Positions 1-9,276 of a stretch of 64,000 nucleotides of DNA are shown in pieces. Each line of letters opens with the position of its first letter. The first letter of the stretch is position 1. Location: contig NZ_FNQO01000005.1 in NCBI RefSeq assembly GCF_900107725.1, forward strand, positions 101,345 through 165,344. Direction: 5' to 3'. The notes under the pieces were generated by a model that saw only the letters and a list, made by a program, of their open reading frames with translations, did no database searches and was not told the origin of the DNA. Origin of the DNA: Microbulbifer marinus. Lineage in GTDB: Bacteria; Pseudomonadota; Gammaproteobacteria; Pseudomonadales; Cellvibrionaceae. The position numbers and the translations under genes are program-made.

Positions 1-2105
1 TAACTGTCTGAGGTTTCAGTAAACAGGTTTTCGTTACCCTTGCTGGTAAAGCCACCGGTGCCCTGTAGCTCAGGCTGAGTCAACTCAAAAACTCCCTCAG
101 ATTCGATACGGGCGGCTACGGCCGGGTTGCTGCGGCAGTTTTCCGCCACAACACCGGAGGTAGTCGCAGTTACGCCATCACAGGGATCGGAGACGTTGGC
201 GAAATTTTCACCGCCCGGTGCAAACAGCTCATTGATGTTCGGCGCACGCACGGCGCGGGCGTACTGACCACGAACACGCAAAGAGTCGTTAATGACCCAG
301 TTTACACGGCCAGTGTAGGCGTCGGTGTCACCGATGGTGTTGTAGTCCGAATAGCGATAAGCAGCACCCACACTCAGGGACTGCACAAGCGGCAGGTCGG
401 CAACGATGGGCGCTTCCATCTCAACATAGACTTCATTGACGTCGAAACTGCCTTCGGTCGGCTCTTCCTTGTTACCGGCGTTCTGACCGGTGCGGGTCAG
501 CGCGTCCGGGAAGTCAGCCGCATACTCGTCGCGGTATTCCCAACCGGTGGCCAAGCTCAGCGGACCGGCCGGCAGATCGACAATGGTACCGTTCAGGTTG
601 ATACCGGCAATAGTCTGCTTGGTGCGCTGGTCGCGGACGGACGGTGCTGAGACGTAATCGGCAGCTTCCGGCGAGATGGAACCCTTACCAAACAGGTTGA
701 TCGGGGCGCAGCCTTCTGCGACGGCAGCTGGATCCGCACAGACAATGTTGCCATCGGCGTCCTCAATCACGTTCAGGGCGTTGCGGAAGTTGGAGATGTT
801 CAGCTGGCCGGTGCCGCGCTGGCTGTCCTGCATCTGGCCCTGGCCGAGGAACGCATCCCAGTTCCAGTCATTGAACTCACCGCGCAGGCCTATCAGGGCG
901 CGGTAAGTCTGGCGCTCGGCAAAGGAGCCACGTTGTTCGAGCTCAGTAGTACGACGCACGAACTGGATGTACTCGTCCCCGGAGGCCATTGCTACATCGC
1001 GCAGTTCCTGAGGTACGTAAGGATTTTCGATGGAAATACCATCAATGAACAGATCATCGGAATGCAGCGGGTAGGGCTCGAGCTCAGTCTGGGTTTCGGT
1101 GCGCGCAAAGGTCGTCTCTACGAAAGCTTCAAGAGAATCTGTGATTTCGTAGTTAAGGTTGCTACTAACCAGGAAGCGCTCGGTCGGCACTGAGTAGCGA
1201 CGGAACTGTTGGCGGTTGAAGCCGTACTCATCTGGATCCCAGGCCACTACACCATCGTCGTAGGTGTAATTGGCTTTAGTTGCGTCATTGAGAGCCCAGA
1301 AGCGGCCGCTCTCGGAGTAGGAGGAGTAAAATGGAGCAAGACTGGTCTGGCAACTGTCATCAGTAAAGTAGCAAGATGCAATGTCGTCGACTCGGGTATT
1401 CTTGCGATCGCGCGCGTATACGCCACCTTCATCGGTGTAGGTCATGGAGACTACGGCGTTACCCTTGCCGTCGTCGAAGTTGCCGCCCGCTGTCAGGTTG
1501 AAACGGTCTGTAGTGTCATCACCGAATTCCAGCGTTTCACCGTGAGAGCTGCTGATGCTCACGCCTTCATAGTCGTCCTTCAGGATAACGTTGATTACAC
1601 CGGCCAGAGCATCGGAACCATAAATGGCCGAGGCGCCCCCGGTAATCACTTCAACGCGTTCGATCAGTTCGGTCGGGATGGTGTTCCAGTCTACGGCGGA
1701 GCTGCCCATCACACCGGACACGTAGCGGCGGCCATTGACCAGAGTCAAGGTGCGGTCTTCACCTAGGTTGCGCAGCTCTACGGTGTTAATGCCGCCACCG
1801 GAAGTAAAGAAGTTAGAGTTATTCGAGGACAGGGCGGAAACGCCGGTGGCCGGCAGGGAGCGCAGGATGTCGGCACTGTTCAGCTCACCGGAGAACTCGA
1901 TAGTCTGCGAGTCGACAGTAGTGATCGGAGTGGCACTTTCCAGGTTGGCGCGAATAATACGCGAACCTGTAACCACAACCTCTTCTACTTGCGCTGCTTC
2001 GTTACCATCTACAGACTCCTGCGCCAGGACTTGTGCACACGGCCCCAGTACAACAGATATTCCCAACGCTGCTTTGATGGCAGAGGACAGGATATTCCTT
2101 TTCAT
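1..2105 (-). CDS. TonB-dependent receptor, C-terminus cut off by the window edge
   Basis: Outer-membrane active transporter of the TonB-dependent receptor superfamily; the substrate cannot be told. The minus-strand reading frame starts at ATG 2105-2103 and is open to base 1, giving about 701 codons, so the last part of the barrel lies outside the window. The N-terminus is a signal peptide (MKRNILSSAIKAALGISVVL, then AQVLA|QE) followed by the TonB box/plug start VEEVVVTGSRI. The plug carries the usual LVNGRRYVSG and GGASAIYGSDALAGVIN motifs, and the barrel has alternating aromatic strands such as LSVGAAYRYSDYN and RVRGQYARAVRAPNINELFAP. Receptors of this make are abundant in marine Cellvibrionales and often take up glycans or peptides, but that is family knowledge only. 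It stands alone here, upstream of an AT-rich leader; no regulator adjoins. Confidence 0.93.
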   Translation of the reverse strand, partial: MKRNILSSAIKAALGISVVLGPCAQVLAQESVDGNEAAQVEEVVVTGSRIIRANLESATPITTVDSQTIEFSGELNSADILRSLPATGVSALSSNNSNFFTSGGGINTVELRNLGEDRTLTLVNGRRYVSGVMGSSAVDWNTIPTELIERVEVITGGASAIYGSDALAGVINVILKDDYEGVSISSSHGETLEFGDDTTDRFNLTAGGNFDDGKGNAVVSMTYTDEGGVYARDRKNTRVDDIASCYFTDDSCQTSLAPFYSSYSESGRFWALNDATKANYTYDDGVVAWDPDEYGFNRQQFRRYSVPTERFLVSSNLNYEITDSLEAFVETTFARTETQTELEPYPLHSDDLFIDGISIENPYVPQELRDVAMASGDEYIQFVRRTTELEQRGSFAERQTYRALIGLRGEFNDWNWDAFLGQGQMQDSQRGTGQLNISNFRNALNVIEDADGNIVCADPAAVAEGCAPINLFGKGSISPEAADYVSAPSVRDQRTKQTIAGINLNGTIVDLPAGPLSLATGWEYRDEYAADFPDALTRTGQNAGNKEEPTEGSFDVNEVYVEMEAPIVADLPLVQSLSVGAAYRYSDYNTIGDTDAYTGRVNWVINDSLRVRGQYARAVRAPNINELFAPGGENFANVSDPCDGVTATTSGVVAENCRSNPAVAARIESEGVFELTQPELQGTGGFTSKGNENLFTETSDS

Positions 2106-3049
2106 TACTCATACTCTCTTTGTTGTTTGCCGACCCAAATGGATCGTCCTTGAGTTGCTATCAGAAGCAGCCACCCCCATGACCGCCTCCACTCCCAACA
2201 AAGAAAGTGACGAACATAACGACTAAACCCACAACCAAAAATAGAAAGATTTTCTAATCAAATATATTTTGATAATTTTTCGTACCAATGAATAACAAAT
2301 TAAAGAATTTATTATTCAAAATTTTTCCACCAGTAAAACTTCCCGCATAAAACCAAGGTAGTTAATCGAATTAATTTCAACACTGCATTTCGATTTTGTT
2401 TGGACACCACCTTCAAAGCCTCACATTGAAGCAACCCATGCAGCATCAACTCTGTCCCTTGGTCGACAGCCACGTCCCGCTGAACTCTTCAGCGAATACT
2501 TCTTATACTCGTCGCGCGACTGCCATCGAAACGCAGCCGAACCAGATGGGGGCCACCGGCACAACACAACCAGAGCCACCCTCGCGCAAGAACTATTTAT
2601 ATCAGCGCAGCCCGCCAGCCTTGCACGGACCACCCAGAGAAAGCCGCGATACCCAATGCAACCCAGAGCATAGATATTGGATCTTACCGGAAGCTTTAAA
2701 TTGTCGGCGCAAACAGACTAGGGAGGCGATCGACGCATCTACTGCACACAATTTCTTGTCGTTACGTATTTATATTGGAATCTTTTCTGGATCGTAACGA
2801 ACAGGCATGATGCATCGATTCTGAAAATCATTGCCCAACCGATTTAATTACTAGACTGGCATACGTTATTTTTACGGTAAAAGAATACGCGTCTAATACA
2901 CTGACAACATTCAAGAAAGGCAATCAATTTAATGACAATAGTTGCTTGGTGAGCTGAACTACTACCATGAGTAGGACATGCAATATAAAAAGGGCAAAGC
3001 TCGGATTCATTGGTGTGTTCGCTCTCCACCCCGACCGAAATTGAGACAA
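2106..3049. other. Long intergenic region between two minus-strand TonB receptors; AT-rich leader, no gene seen
   Basis: About 0.95 kb without a convincing gene. Bases 2230-2350 are markedly AT-rich and hold a short dyad, ATCAAA-TATAT-TTTGAT at 2257-2273, about 150 nt upstream of the receptor start, which could be an operator or promoter element. The rest (2390-3050) contains only short open frames with unlikely composition on both strands. Confidence 0.5.
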
Positions 3050-3050
3050 A

Positions 3051-3077
3051 AAAATCCCCGCCTTATGGCGGGGATTT
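3051..3077 (-). terminator. Rho-independent terminator of the TonB receptor at 3100-5964
   Basis: Inverted repeat AATCCCCGCC (3053-3062) / GGCGGGGATT (3067-3076) with loop TTAT. Read on the minus strand, the stem is followed by a run of seven T (complement of the A run at 3048-3054). It lies just past the stop codon of the receptor. A GC stem plus U tract is the standard intrinsic terminator structure. Confidence 0.92.
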
Positions 3078-3099
3078 ATTACTACTTCAGCTATTTAAA

Positions 3100-5964
3100 T
3101 TAGTTGAAGTCGTAGCGTACGCCGAAGCGAATACTGCGCGGGTCCTGGTAATAGACCGGCTCACCGAAGAACTCATACGGTGCACCGGTAGCTTCGTTAT
3201 CACCAATCTCCTGCGACTCAACCACTGTATCGCTGTTCAGGATGTTGAACACATCCATAGTCAGCAACAGCTCCTGGTTATTGCCGAACTGAACCGGATA
3301 CTGGGCGCTCACATCCAGGTTCCATACATTGTCGGTACGGCCGAAGCTGCCACGCGGGGTGGACTCACCCTGACAGTAGAAGGACTCCGAGCCATATGCC
3401 TGTGCAAATACATCCGTCGGATGCACACCGAAGCAGTTCTTGGGACGACCAGTCTGCCACATGAAATTGGCACCCAGACGCAGGCCCATGTCGAACTGAT
3501 AGTTACCAAATGCCTTGACAGTGTGACGGCGATCGTTCGGCAGGTTGCCATAGCCACCGTCCAGCAGTCCCGGCTGGTCAAAGTTGGTCGTCAGACCAGC
3601 ATCGTCCTGGCCATTGTCCGAGCGCACGTAGCCTTCGTTGTTACCCCAGCTGTGCCCCCAAGTATAGGATGCATCCAGAGCCCACTTGCCGTCGAACGGA
3701 CGCTTGAAAGTAAACTCAAGTGCACCGTACTGACGCTTGGCCTCCGGGTAGTTCAGCTGGCCAGCTGACAGATTGACGAACTCATCCATCTCCGGAATGT
3801 AGATACGCATATCGTTACCCGGATTGGTCAGAACATACTGGTGGAAGCCACCAAATACGTCTTCTACGGTGTCGCCATCAACTTTGGAAGCATCCCAGGA
3901 GCCGGTAGAGTTGTAGTAATCGATTACTGCCGCATCGATAGCCACGTCCTCGATTGAAGTCTCCAGGTTGCGATACATGCCCTTCACGCCCAGCTGTATA
4001 CCATTGTCCATCACATACTCGTAACCGAGAATGAATTCGGACTGATACATCGGCTCAATATTGGTATCCACAAGGCTGCGGGTATCCGGCACTGAGCCAT
4101 CGGCAAAATAGCCCAACCCGTAAGAGTCACCCAAATTACAAGGCGTAGAGTCAGCATTCAGACAAGAGCCATCCCAATCAAAATATTCCTGTGTGAACAG
4201 CTCATTACCAGCCATCCGGATATTGGTGTTGGAGGCAATCGGCAGATAGTACATACCCCAGTTGGCAAACACCTTCTGGTTGCCTGCGCCTGTGGGATCC
4301 CATACTGCAGACAGACGCGGCGCCCATTGGTTATCAACCTCGATGAAGGGGCTTCCTTCACTATTTTTATTAGTAAAGGTCTCGTTACGCAAACCGGCCT
4401 GCAGTGACAGGGTGTCGGTCACCTGCCAAGTATCCTGCAAGTAAAAAGCGTTGGATTCCACTTCGAAAGTACCGCCGGCCTTATATATGCGCTGCCGCGC
4501 CAGCCCGTCCGCAGGGTACAGACGCCAGTACTGACCACCAGAGTAAAAAGTGTTGGATGAAGAGCTATTGATCTCTTGGTCCAGACCTACCTCAATAAAG
4601 TGATCGTTAAGATCCCAAGAGAAGTCTACACGCACCATCTCCCGCGTATCCTCGCCCTCGGACATGCTGAGGCTAAGCCAATCGCCGAGAGCAGTCAGGC
4701 CGCCATCGTCCAGGTAGACAGCCGGGGAATCAGAATTGCCCGGAATCGTACTTCTGCTTTGCTCGTTCTCACCGTAAGAAACGGACAGGGTCATGGCGTC
4801 ATTCAGATTGCCGATATAGCTAGCAATCCAATTCATTCCGCCCCTCTCATAAACGGTATCACCGACATAATCACCAACTACGTCAGTATCGGAATCGTAG
4901 CCGTATGCCCCCTCCACGATATCTCGCTCATCGCTGAAAGCGGTCAGCTCGACCCGGTGATTCTCGTTGATGTAACCATCCAGCTTGACACCCCAGAAAT
5001 CGGTATCGGTCTTCGCCTTGTATCCACGGCCACTGGTCATACCGTAGTATTCTTCGTTTTCCACATCCTTACTATAAAGTGCGTAGAAGAACAGGCGATC
5101 CGGAATAATCGCACCGGACGCGTAGACATTCGCCTCGCTGCTGTCGAAGACATCTCTATCATTGACAGCCGCATAGGTATTCGGAGAAGTCTCTAATTGC
5201 TCGTCGTAATAAAAGCTGGAGCCAGCTTTAAATTCGTTGGAACCGCTCTTGGTGGTAGCGTTCATCACACCACCAGTGGAGCGGCCAAACTTGGCAGAGT
5301 AGCCGCCAGTCTTGACCTGAATGCTGTCGTAGAACTCGAACGGCACTTTCGAGAAACCGAGGCCATTGCGGAAGTTGGTGGTATTCAGGCCGTTGATGTA
5401 GCTCACGTTCTCTGCCACGGAGGCACCAGCGAAGCTGGCGTTGTCACCAAAAGTGCGGTCACCTTTTGATACACTCGGTGCAAGCAAGGTCACAGAAGTC
5501 AGATCACGGGCTACCGGGATTTCAATAAGCTCTTCTGAAGAAATCACCATGCCGGACTCGGCAATACCCACGTCCACCTGAGAGATGCGCTCGCCGTTAA
5601 CAACCACCTCTTCCAGATCAGCGCCCTGGCCCAGTACGATTGAGGCAGTGCCGCCCAAACCAACCATGACGGTCTGGGTATCCACCACGCCGCCATCGTT
5701 GAAGACCTGCAGCTGGTACTTACCCGGAGTCAGGCTGCCGAAGCGGAAATCTCCATCGGCATCGATACCGATTTCCTTGGAAATACCGCGCGCAGTGTCG
5801 GTCAGCTTGATTTTGGTTACATTTTCGACACCTACAACGGAACCGCGAATGGTACCGGTAGTTTCGTCGGCGAAAACGGTCGGGCTGGCAATGGTGGTAG
5901 CACCGATCGCCAGCGCGAGAACGCTTTTCGCCAGGTTCTTACGCAGAGTGCGGTTAGAACTCAT
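3100..5964 (-). CDS. TonB-dependent receptor with N-terminal carboxypeptidase-regulatory-like domain (Oar-like)
   Basis: Complete 954-residue outer-membrane receptor. A signal peptide (about residues 1-32, ending SPTVFA|DE) precedes a CarboxypepD_reg-like beta-sandwich (about 35-110; TIRGSVVGVENV, then DADGDFRFGSLTPGKYQLQV), which marks the Oar/OmpA-related and SusC-like receptor branch. The plug starts near LEEVVVNGERISQ, and the barrel ends with DPRSIRFGVRYDFN, a terminal aromatic-x-N strand of the kind used for Bam recognition. It is monocistronic: its own terminator lies at 3051-3077 and a long AT-rich upstream region with a strong dyad lies at 6012-6044. The substrate is unknown; in myxobacteria and marine gammaproteobacteria these large receptors have been linked to peptide or protein uptake, which is not shown here. 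Confidence 0.93.
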   Translation of the reverse strand: MSSNRTLRKNLAKSVLALAIGATTIASPTVFADETTGTIRGSVVGVENVTKIKLTDTARGISKEIGIDADGDFRFGSLTPGKYQLQVFNDGGVVDTQTVMVGLGGTASIVLGQGADLEEVVVNGERISQVDVGIAESGMVISSEELIEIPVARDLTSVTLLAPSVSKGDRTFGDNASFAGASVAENVSYINGLNTTNFRNGLGFSKVPFEFYDSIQVKTGGYSAKFGRSTGGVMNATTKSGSNEFKAGSSFYYDEQLETSPNTYAAVNDRDVFDSSEANVYASGAIIPDRLFFYALYSKDVENEEYYGMTSGRGYKAKTDTDFWGVKLDGYINENHRVELTAFSDERDIVEGAYGYDSDTDVVGDYVGDTVYERGGMNWIASYIGNLNDAMTLSVSYGENEQSRSTIPGNSDSPAVYLDDGGLTALGDWLSLSMSEGEDTREMVRVDFSWDLNDHFIEVGLDQEINSSSSNTFYSGGQYWRLYPADGLARQRIYKAGGTFEVESNAFYLQDTWQVTDTLSLQAGLRNETFTNKNSEGSPFIEVDNQWAPRLSAVWDPTGAGNQKVFANWGMYYLPIASNTNIRMAGNELFTQEYFDWDGSCLNADSTPCNLGDSYGLGYFADGSVPDTRSLVDTNIEPMYQSEFILGYEYVMDNGIQLGVKGMYRNLETSIEDVAIDAAVIDYYNSTGSWDASKVDGDTVEDVFGGFHQYVLTNPGNDMRIYIPEMDEFVNLSAGQLNYPEAKRQYGALEFTFKRPFDGKWALDASYTWGHSWGNNEGYVRSDNGQDDAGLTTNFDQPGLLDGGYGNLPNDRRHTVKAFGNYQFDMGLRLGANFMWQTGRPKNCFGVHPTDVFAQAYGSESFYCQGESTPRGSFGRTDNVWNLDVSAQYPVQFGNNQELLLTMDVFNILNSDTVVESQEIGDNEATGAPYEFFGEPVYYQDPRSIRFGVRYDFN

Positions 5965-6011
5965 AGTTGACCTCTTTGATCATTGAATTTGCTATTGGAT
6001 TTATCGTTATT

Positions 6012-6044
6012 AAAAAGTGATCACCCCCCAGTGATCACTTTTTT
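6012..6044. promoter_or_regulatory. Strong dyad AAAAAGTGATCAC-N6-GTGATCACTTTTT in the leader of the 3100-5964 receptor
   Basis: AAAAAGTGATCAC at 6012-6024 and GTGATCACTTTTTT at 6031-6044 form a perfect inverted repeat around CCCCCA. Each arm also contains the self-complementary octamer GTGATCAC, so the site is both an inverted and a direct repeat of one palindrome. It ends 47 nt upstream of the minus-strand receptor ATG. It may be a double operator or an RNA hairpin acting as terminator/attenuator, since both sides are A/T-flanked. Which of these holds cannot be told from the sequence alone. Confidence 0.6.
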
Positions 6045-6262
6045 CCCAACACATAGAACTCAACGAACAAAACGGCGACTACCCGACTTTTTTTTGCTAA
6101 CTGGATCACACTATTGGATTTTTTTCGGGTTAAGTGCATCTAAAATTAACGGCCCCTGTTGACGGTTCAACACATCAAGCACCCCAAAAAAAACTTAACT
6201 GTTTGTTTTATTTGATTTTTTTAAAGTTCAGCCATTGAAAACTATTGAGTAAGAATCCACTT

Positions 6263-6811
6263 GTGACTTTAACTTCGTCTGAAATGATCCCTCTTGGCAG
6301 CGCACTACCCAATTTTTCCCTGCCAAATCCCGCGGGAAATTTGTACAGCAGTGATGCCTTTCACGACAAACCTGCATTAATTGTATTTCTGTGTAATCAC
6401 TGCCCCTTCGTAAAACATATCGCCGCCGCCTTTGCAGAGTTTGCACGGGAGTACAAAGAAGCCGGACTGGCCATCGTCGCTATTAACAGCAATGACTTCG
6501 AGAATTACCCCGCGGACAGCCCGGAAAGAATGCAGGAAGAGATCGCCGCGCGCGGCTATGTCTTTCCATATCTGGTGGACGAAAGCCAGGAAGTGGCCCG
6601 TGCGTTCGGTGCCGCCTGCACGCCGGACTTCTTTTTATTTGATCGCGAGCACAAGCTGGTTTACCGCGGACAGTTTGACAGTAGCCGCCCCGGCAATAAT
6701 GAACCGGTGAACGGTAGCGATCTGCGTGCGGCGGTGGATGCGGTATTGGCTGGAGAAAAACCCAGTGACGACCAGGTGCCGTCAGTGGGCTGCAATATAA
6801 AGTGGAAGTGA
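6263..6811 (+). CDS. Thioredoxin-fold (AhpC/TSA, ResA-like) protein
   Basis: Predicted cytoplasmic thioredoxin-fold redox protein; no signal peptide is visible. The active site reads FLCNHCPFVKH, a CNHC dithiol centre, and the cis-proline loop reads GAACTPDFFLFD with an additional Cys just before Thr-Pro. These are hallmarks of the peroxiredoxin-like/TlpA-like family often annotated as thioredoxin family protein. The start is uncertain: GTG 6263 gives MTLTSSEMIPLG, which fits the usual N-terminus of the family. TTG 6245 and ATG 6284 are in-frame alternatives, and none has a good ribosome binding site. It stands alone and converges on the amidotransferase gene across a bidirectional hairpin at 6811-6829. 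Physiological substrate unknown. Confidence 0.85.
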   Translation: MTLTSSEMIPLGSALPNFSLPNPAGNLYSSDAFHDKPALIVFLCNHCPFVKHIAAAFAEFAREYKEAGLAIVAINSNDFENYPADSPERMQEEIAARGYVFPYLVDESQEVARAFGAACTPDFFLFDREHKLVYRGQFDSSRPGNNEPVNGSDLRAAVDAVLAGEKPSDDQVPSVGCNIKWK

Positions 6812-6829
6812 GGCGGGCACTGCCCGCCT
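6811..6829. terminator. Hairpin terminator between convergent genes
   Basis: AGGCGGGC (6811-6818) / GCCCGCCT (6822-6829) with loop ACT, starting at the stop codon of the thioredoxin-like gene and 13 nt before the end of the opposing amidotransferase gene. The stem is strong. There is no long T tract, so termination efficiency is uncertain. Confidence 0.65.
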
Positions 6830-6841
6830 GCAAAAGAAAGG

Positions 6842-7543
6842 TTACTTGCGCAGGAACTCCACCATCCACTTGGCCACGGCGCTCTCGTGGATGTCGTTCT
6901 GCAGTGAGGCATGCCCCTTGTCCACCAGCTCCTCGCCGAAGACTTCGCGGCGCAGCTCCATCAGGCTTTTGGAGTAGGGTTTGGTGAACTCCGGGTGAGC
7001 CTGGAAGGTCAGCATGTGGTCGTCCACCTGCACCATCGCCATCGGGCAAAATTCGCTGGAAGCCAGCACCTTGGCGCCCGGCGGCAGTTCCTCGACCTGG
7101 TCCTGGTGACTGACCAGCAGGCTGAAGTTCGGCATCGGCTCGGACATCCACGCCGGCGTCTCCTGCAGCTCATAGCTGTGCACGCCGATGCCCCAGCCCT
7201 TGTCGGACTTGCGCGTCTTGCCGCCCAGGGCATGGGCGATCAACTGGTGGCCGAAGCAGATACCGATGGTCGGCTTCTTGGCGTCGTGCAGCTTGCGCAC
7301 GAATTCCATCAGCGGCGGAATCCACTCCTTGTCCTCGTAGACACCGGTCTTGCTGCCGGTGATCAGGTAGGCGTCCACCTCGTCGATATTCTCCGGGAGA
7401 TGGCCGCGCTGGACTTCATAGGTTACGAACTCCAGCTCAGGATCCTGGCTGCGCAGCAGTTCGGCAAACATCTCCGGGTATTCGCCGAACTCGCCGACCA
7501 GCTCCTTGCGTACGTCGTCGGTCTTCAAAACTCCAATTTTCAT
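6842..7543 (-). CDS. Class I glutamine amidotransferase (GMP-synthase-like GATase domain protein)
   Basis: Stand-alone 233-residue glutamine amidotransferase of the type usually called type 1 glutamine amidotransferase or GMP synthase-like. The nucleophile elbow GICFGHQ places Cys96 as catalytic, and the HPEF motif supplies His183 and Glu185, completing the Cys-His-Glu triad. The ITGSKTGVYED segment near residues 61-71 is the conserved oxyanion-strand region. There is no synthase domain and no neighbouring synthetase, so the acceptor of the ammonia is unknown. Some relatives act as gamma-glutamyl peptide hydrolases. The ATG start is clear and the length is normal for the family. Confidence 0.9.
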   Translation of the reverse strand: MKIGVLKTDDVRKELVGEFGEYPEMFAELLRSQDPELEFVTYEVQRGHLPENIDEVDAYLITGSKTGVYEDKEWIPPLMEFVRKLHDAKKPTIGICFGHQLIAHALGGKTRKSDKGWGIGVHSYELQETPAWMSEPMPNFSLLVSHQDQVEELPPGAKVLASSEFCPMAMVQVDDHMLTFQAHPEFTKPYSKSLMELRREVFGEELVDKGHASLQNDIHESAVAKWMVEFLRK

Positions 7544-7733
7544 TATTCCACCGCTGAGTTGACTGCTATCGGTTGTCAGTTGAGAGCACGGATTATGACA
7601 TATTCAAGCGCCCCGGTTCGCCCGGGCTCAATGCGACCTTCTGTCACCTAAAACAACCTCCTGACGTCGCCAAACTGAACCTGTGTCTAAACTGACTAAT
7701 GGAAGCCCCTCGCAGTTCACGGAGCGATCACAA

Positions 7734-8468
7734 ATGAAAGCCGCCTACCTCCTTGCCGCCGGTCTGGCGCTGGCAGCCAGTGCCGGCCAGGCCCTGGCCG
7801 ATTATGAAAAGGGTACTATTATCGGGCGCATCGGAGCGGGTTGGGTAGATCCCAACGACGACTCCAACTGGCTACGGCTGGACGGGACAGAATTGCCGGA
7901 CTCCCGCATCTACGTAGACACGGGCGAGAGCGCCACGATTACCGGCAGCTGGTTATTTGCTGACCACTGGGGACTAGGACTGCTGGTCGCATTCCCATTC
8001 AAACACGACCTGAAGATTTCGGGACTCCCCAATCCAAATGGCGGAGCGTCGCTGGGGCGCGTCAACCTGGGTGACATCGAGCATCTGCCGCCGACTTTGA
8101 CGGTTCAGTGGTTCCCGGTGTGCGTAGAATCCTGGATTCAGCCCTATGCCGGTATCGGGGTCAACTACACCACGTTTATGGACGAGGATATCAGCCGCAC
8201 CGCCAACAACTATTTCATGACCGTACTGGGCGCCCAGGCTGGAGCCAGCCTCGACCTGAAAGACTCCTGGGGCCTGGCGGGTGAGCTGGGAGTCGATATC
8301 GCCCTCGGCCGCAAGAGCCAGTGGTTGTTCAACGCGGCCGTCTGGTACCTCGATCTCGACAGCAGGGCGAAAATCCGTTTCCCGACGGTTACCGGAACTA
8401 CGGAGATCAAAACTGACCTGGATATCGATCCCTGGGTCTACTCTGTCGGCATCGGCTATCGCTTCTGA
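7734..8468 (+). CDS. OmpW-family outer-membrane beta-barrel protein
   Basis: A 244-residue outer-membrane protein of the OmpW family, small eight-stranded barrels that form a hydrophobic channel. The start is ATG 7734, because it begins the signal peptide MKAAYLLAAGLALAASAGQA and has GGAG at 7721-7724; a GTG 51 nt upstream is less likely. Typical features are GTIIGRIGAGWVDPNDDSNW just after the cleavage site, WLFADHWGLGLLVAFPFKHD in the middle, the LPPTLTVQWF segment, and a C-terminal YSVGIGYRF ending in Phe. It is monocistronic, followed by a GC hairpin at 8477-8494. Confidence 0.92.
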   Translation: MKAAYLLAAGLALAASAGQALADYEKGTIIGRIGAGWVDPNDDSNWLRLDGTELPDSRIYVDTGESATITGSWLFADHWGLGLLVAFPFKHDLKISGLPNPNGGASLGRVNLGDIEHLPPTLTVQWFPVCVESWIQPYAGIGVNYTTFMDEDISRTANNYFMTVLGAQAGASLDLKDSWGLAGELGVDIALGRKSQWLFNAAVWYLDLDSRAKIRFPTVTGTTEIKTDLDIDPWVYSVGIGYRF

Positions 8469-8476
8469 TTCTCACG

Positions 8477-8494
8477 GCCCGGCGGTCGCCGGGC
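8477..8494 (+). terminator. Short GC hairpin after the OmpW-like gene
   Basis: GCCCGGCG (8477-8484) and CGCCGGGC (8487-8494) form a perfect inverted repeat eight bases after the OmpW stop codon. There is no clear T tract, so it may act as a terminator or as an mRNA 3' stabiliser. Confidence 0.5.
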
Positions 8495-9276
8495 TACACC
8501 TTCTCCAATTCCAGCGGGCCGCCTGTTACCCCAGCACTGCCAGCGGACGCTATCGGCAACACACAACAGTACCCACCACCTGCACTTAACTGCGCAAGGC
8601 TTGAGCGCCACACTCAACTGATGACGACACGACAGAGATCGCGGGTACCTGTCAGCTCAGCTGACTGAGCAGACATCAATCGAAAATAAGAAATTGGATT
8701 GATATTACGGCGCCCTACTCCCAGCCAGAAAAAACAACATAAAAAAATTTTAAAATTAGAATAGATTTCTACTTAAAAATATATGCATGGCATTTTATTT
8801 CCACTTTGCACGACATACGGCGCTGCGAAAAACCCCGATGTCATCATCTACCAACATAATGTCCTAAAAAAACGAGTAACATCGACGCCCCCTCATTAGC
8901 TTATAAGCAAGATTTATAAATTCTTCGAGTTTGCCTGCCGGCACCTATCGGCGAATCTACCGAATCCCGGAATAACAAACACCAGTGAGGTTGGTATCGA
9001 CGATTCACTTCAGCCGAATAGCACCGCTCATCGGAGATCCAAATCCGGTCGAACCACGTATGCATGATCAGTATCAGCCGCAGAACCGAAATCTATTCAT
9101 CGCAGGTGACATTTCTCAGCAACACAGAAACCGACGTATTTGTTCCAATGCATCACGTAAGACTTCTTCTAAAACTGATTAAAAAAATACTCCGCCTGAA
9201 AAGCGACCTATAGATCGCACGGACATTTCATAACTCGCTCCGGCATTTCCGGGGCACTTTGGGGACTCACAGGAAA
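8495..9276. other. About 780-bp gap with no supported gene
   Basis: Nothing coding is convincing on either strand. Bases 8690-8910 are AT-rich compared with the surroundings, which is consistent with regulatory DNA for the AraC-type gene that follows. The only open frame of note (8985-9182) has no ribosome binding site and an unlikely composition. Confidence 0.5.

Noticed and set aside
2396..2797. A 133-codon open frame in the gap between TonB receptors
   Set aside because: No ribosome binding site, composition unlike a protein, and no recognisable motif; the gap is better read as regulatory or decayed DNA.
8985..9182. A 65-codon open frame before the AraC-type gene
   Set aside because: Weak start, no ribosome binding site, no recognisable motif.
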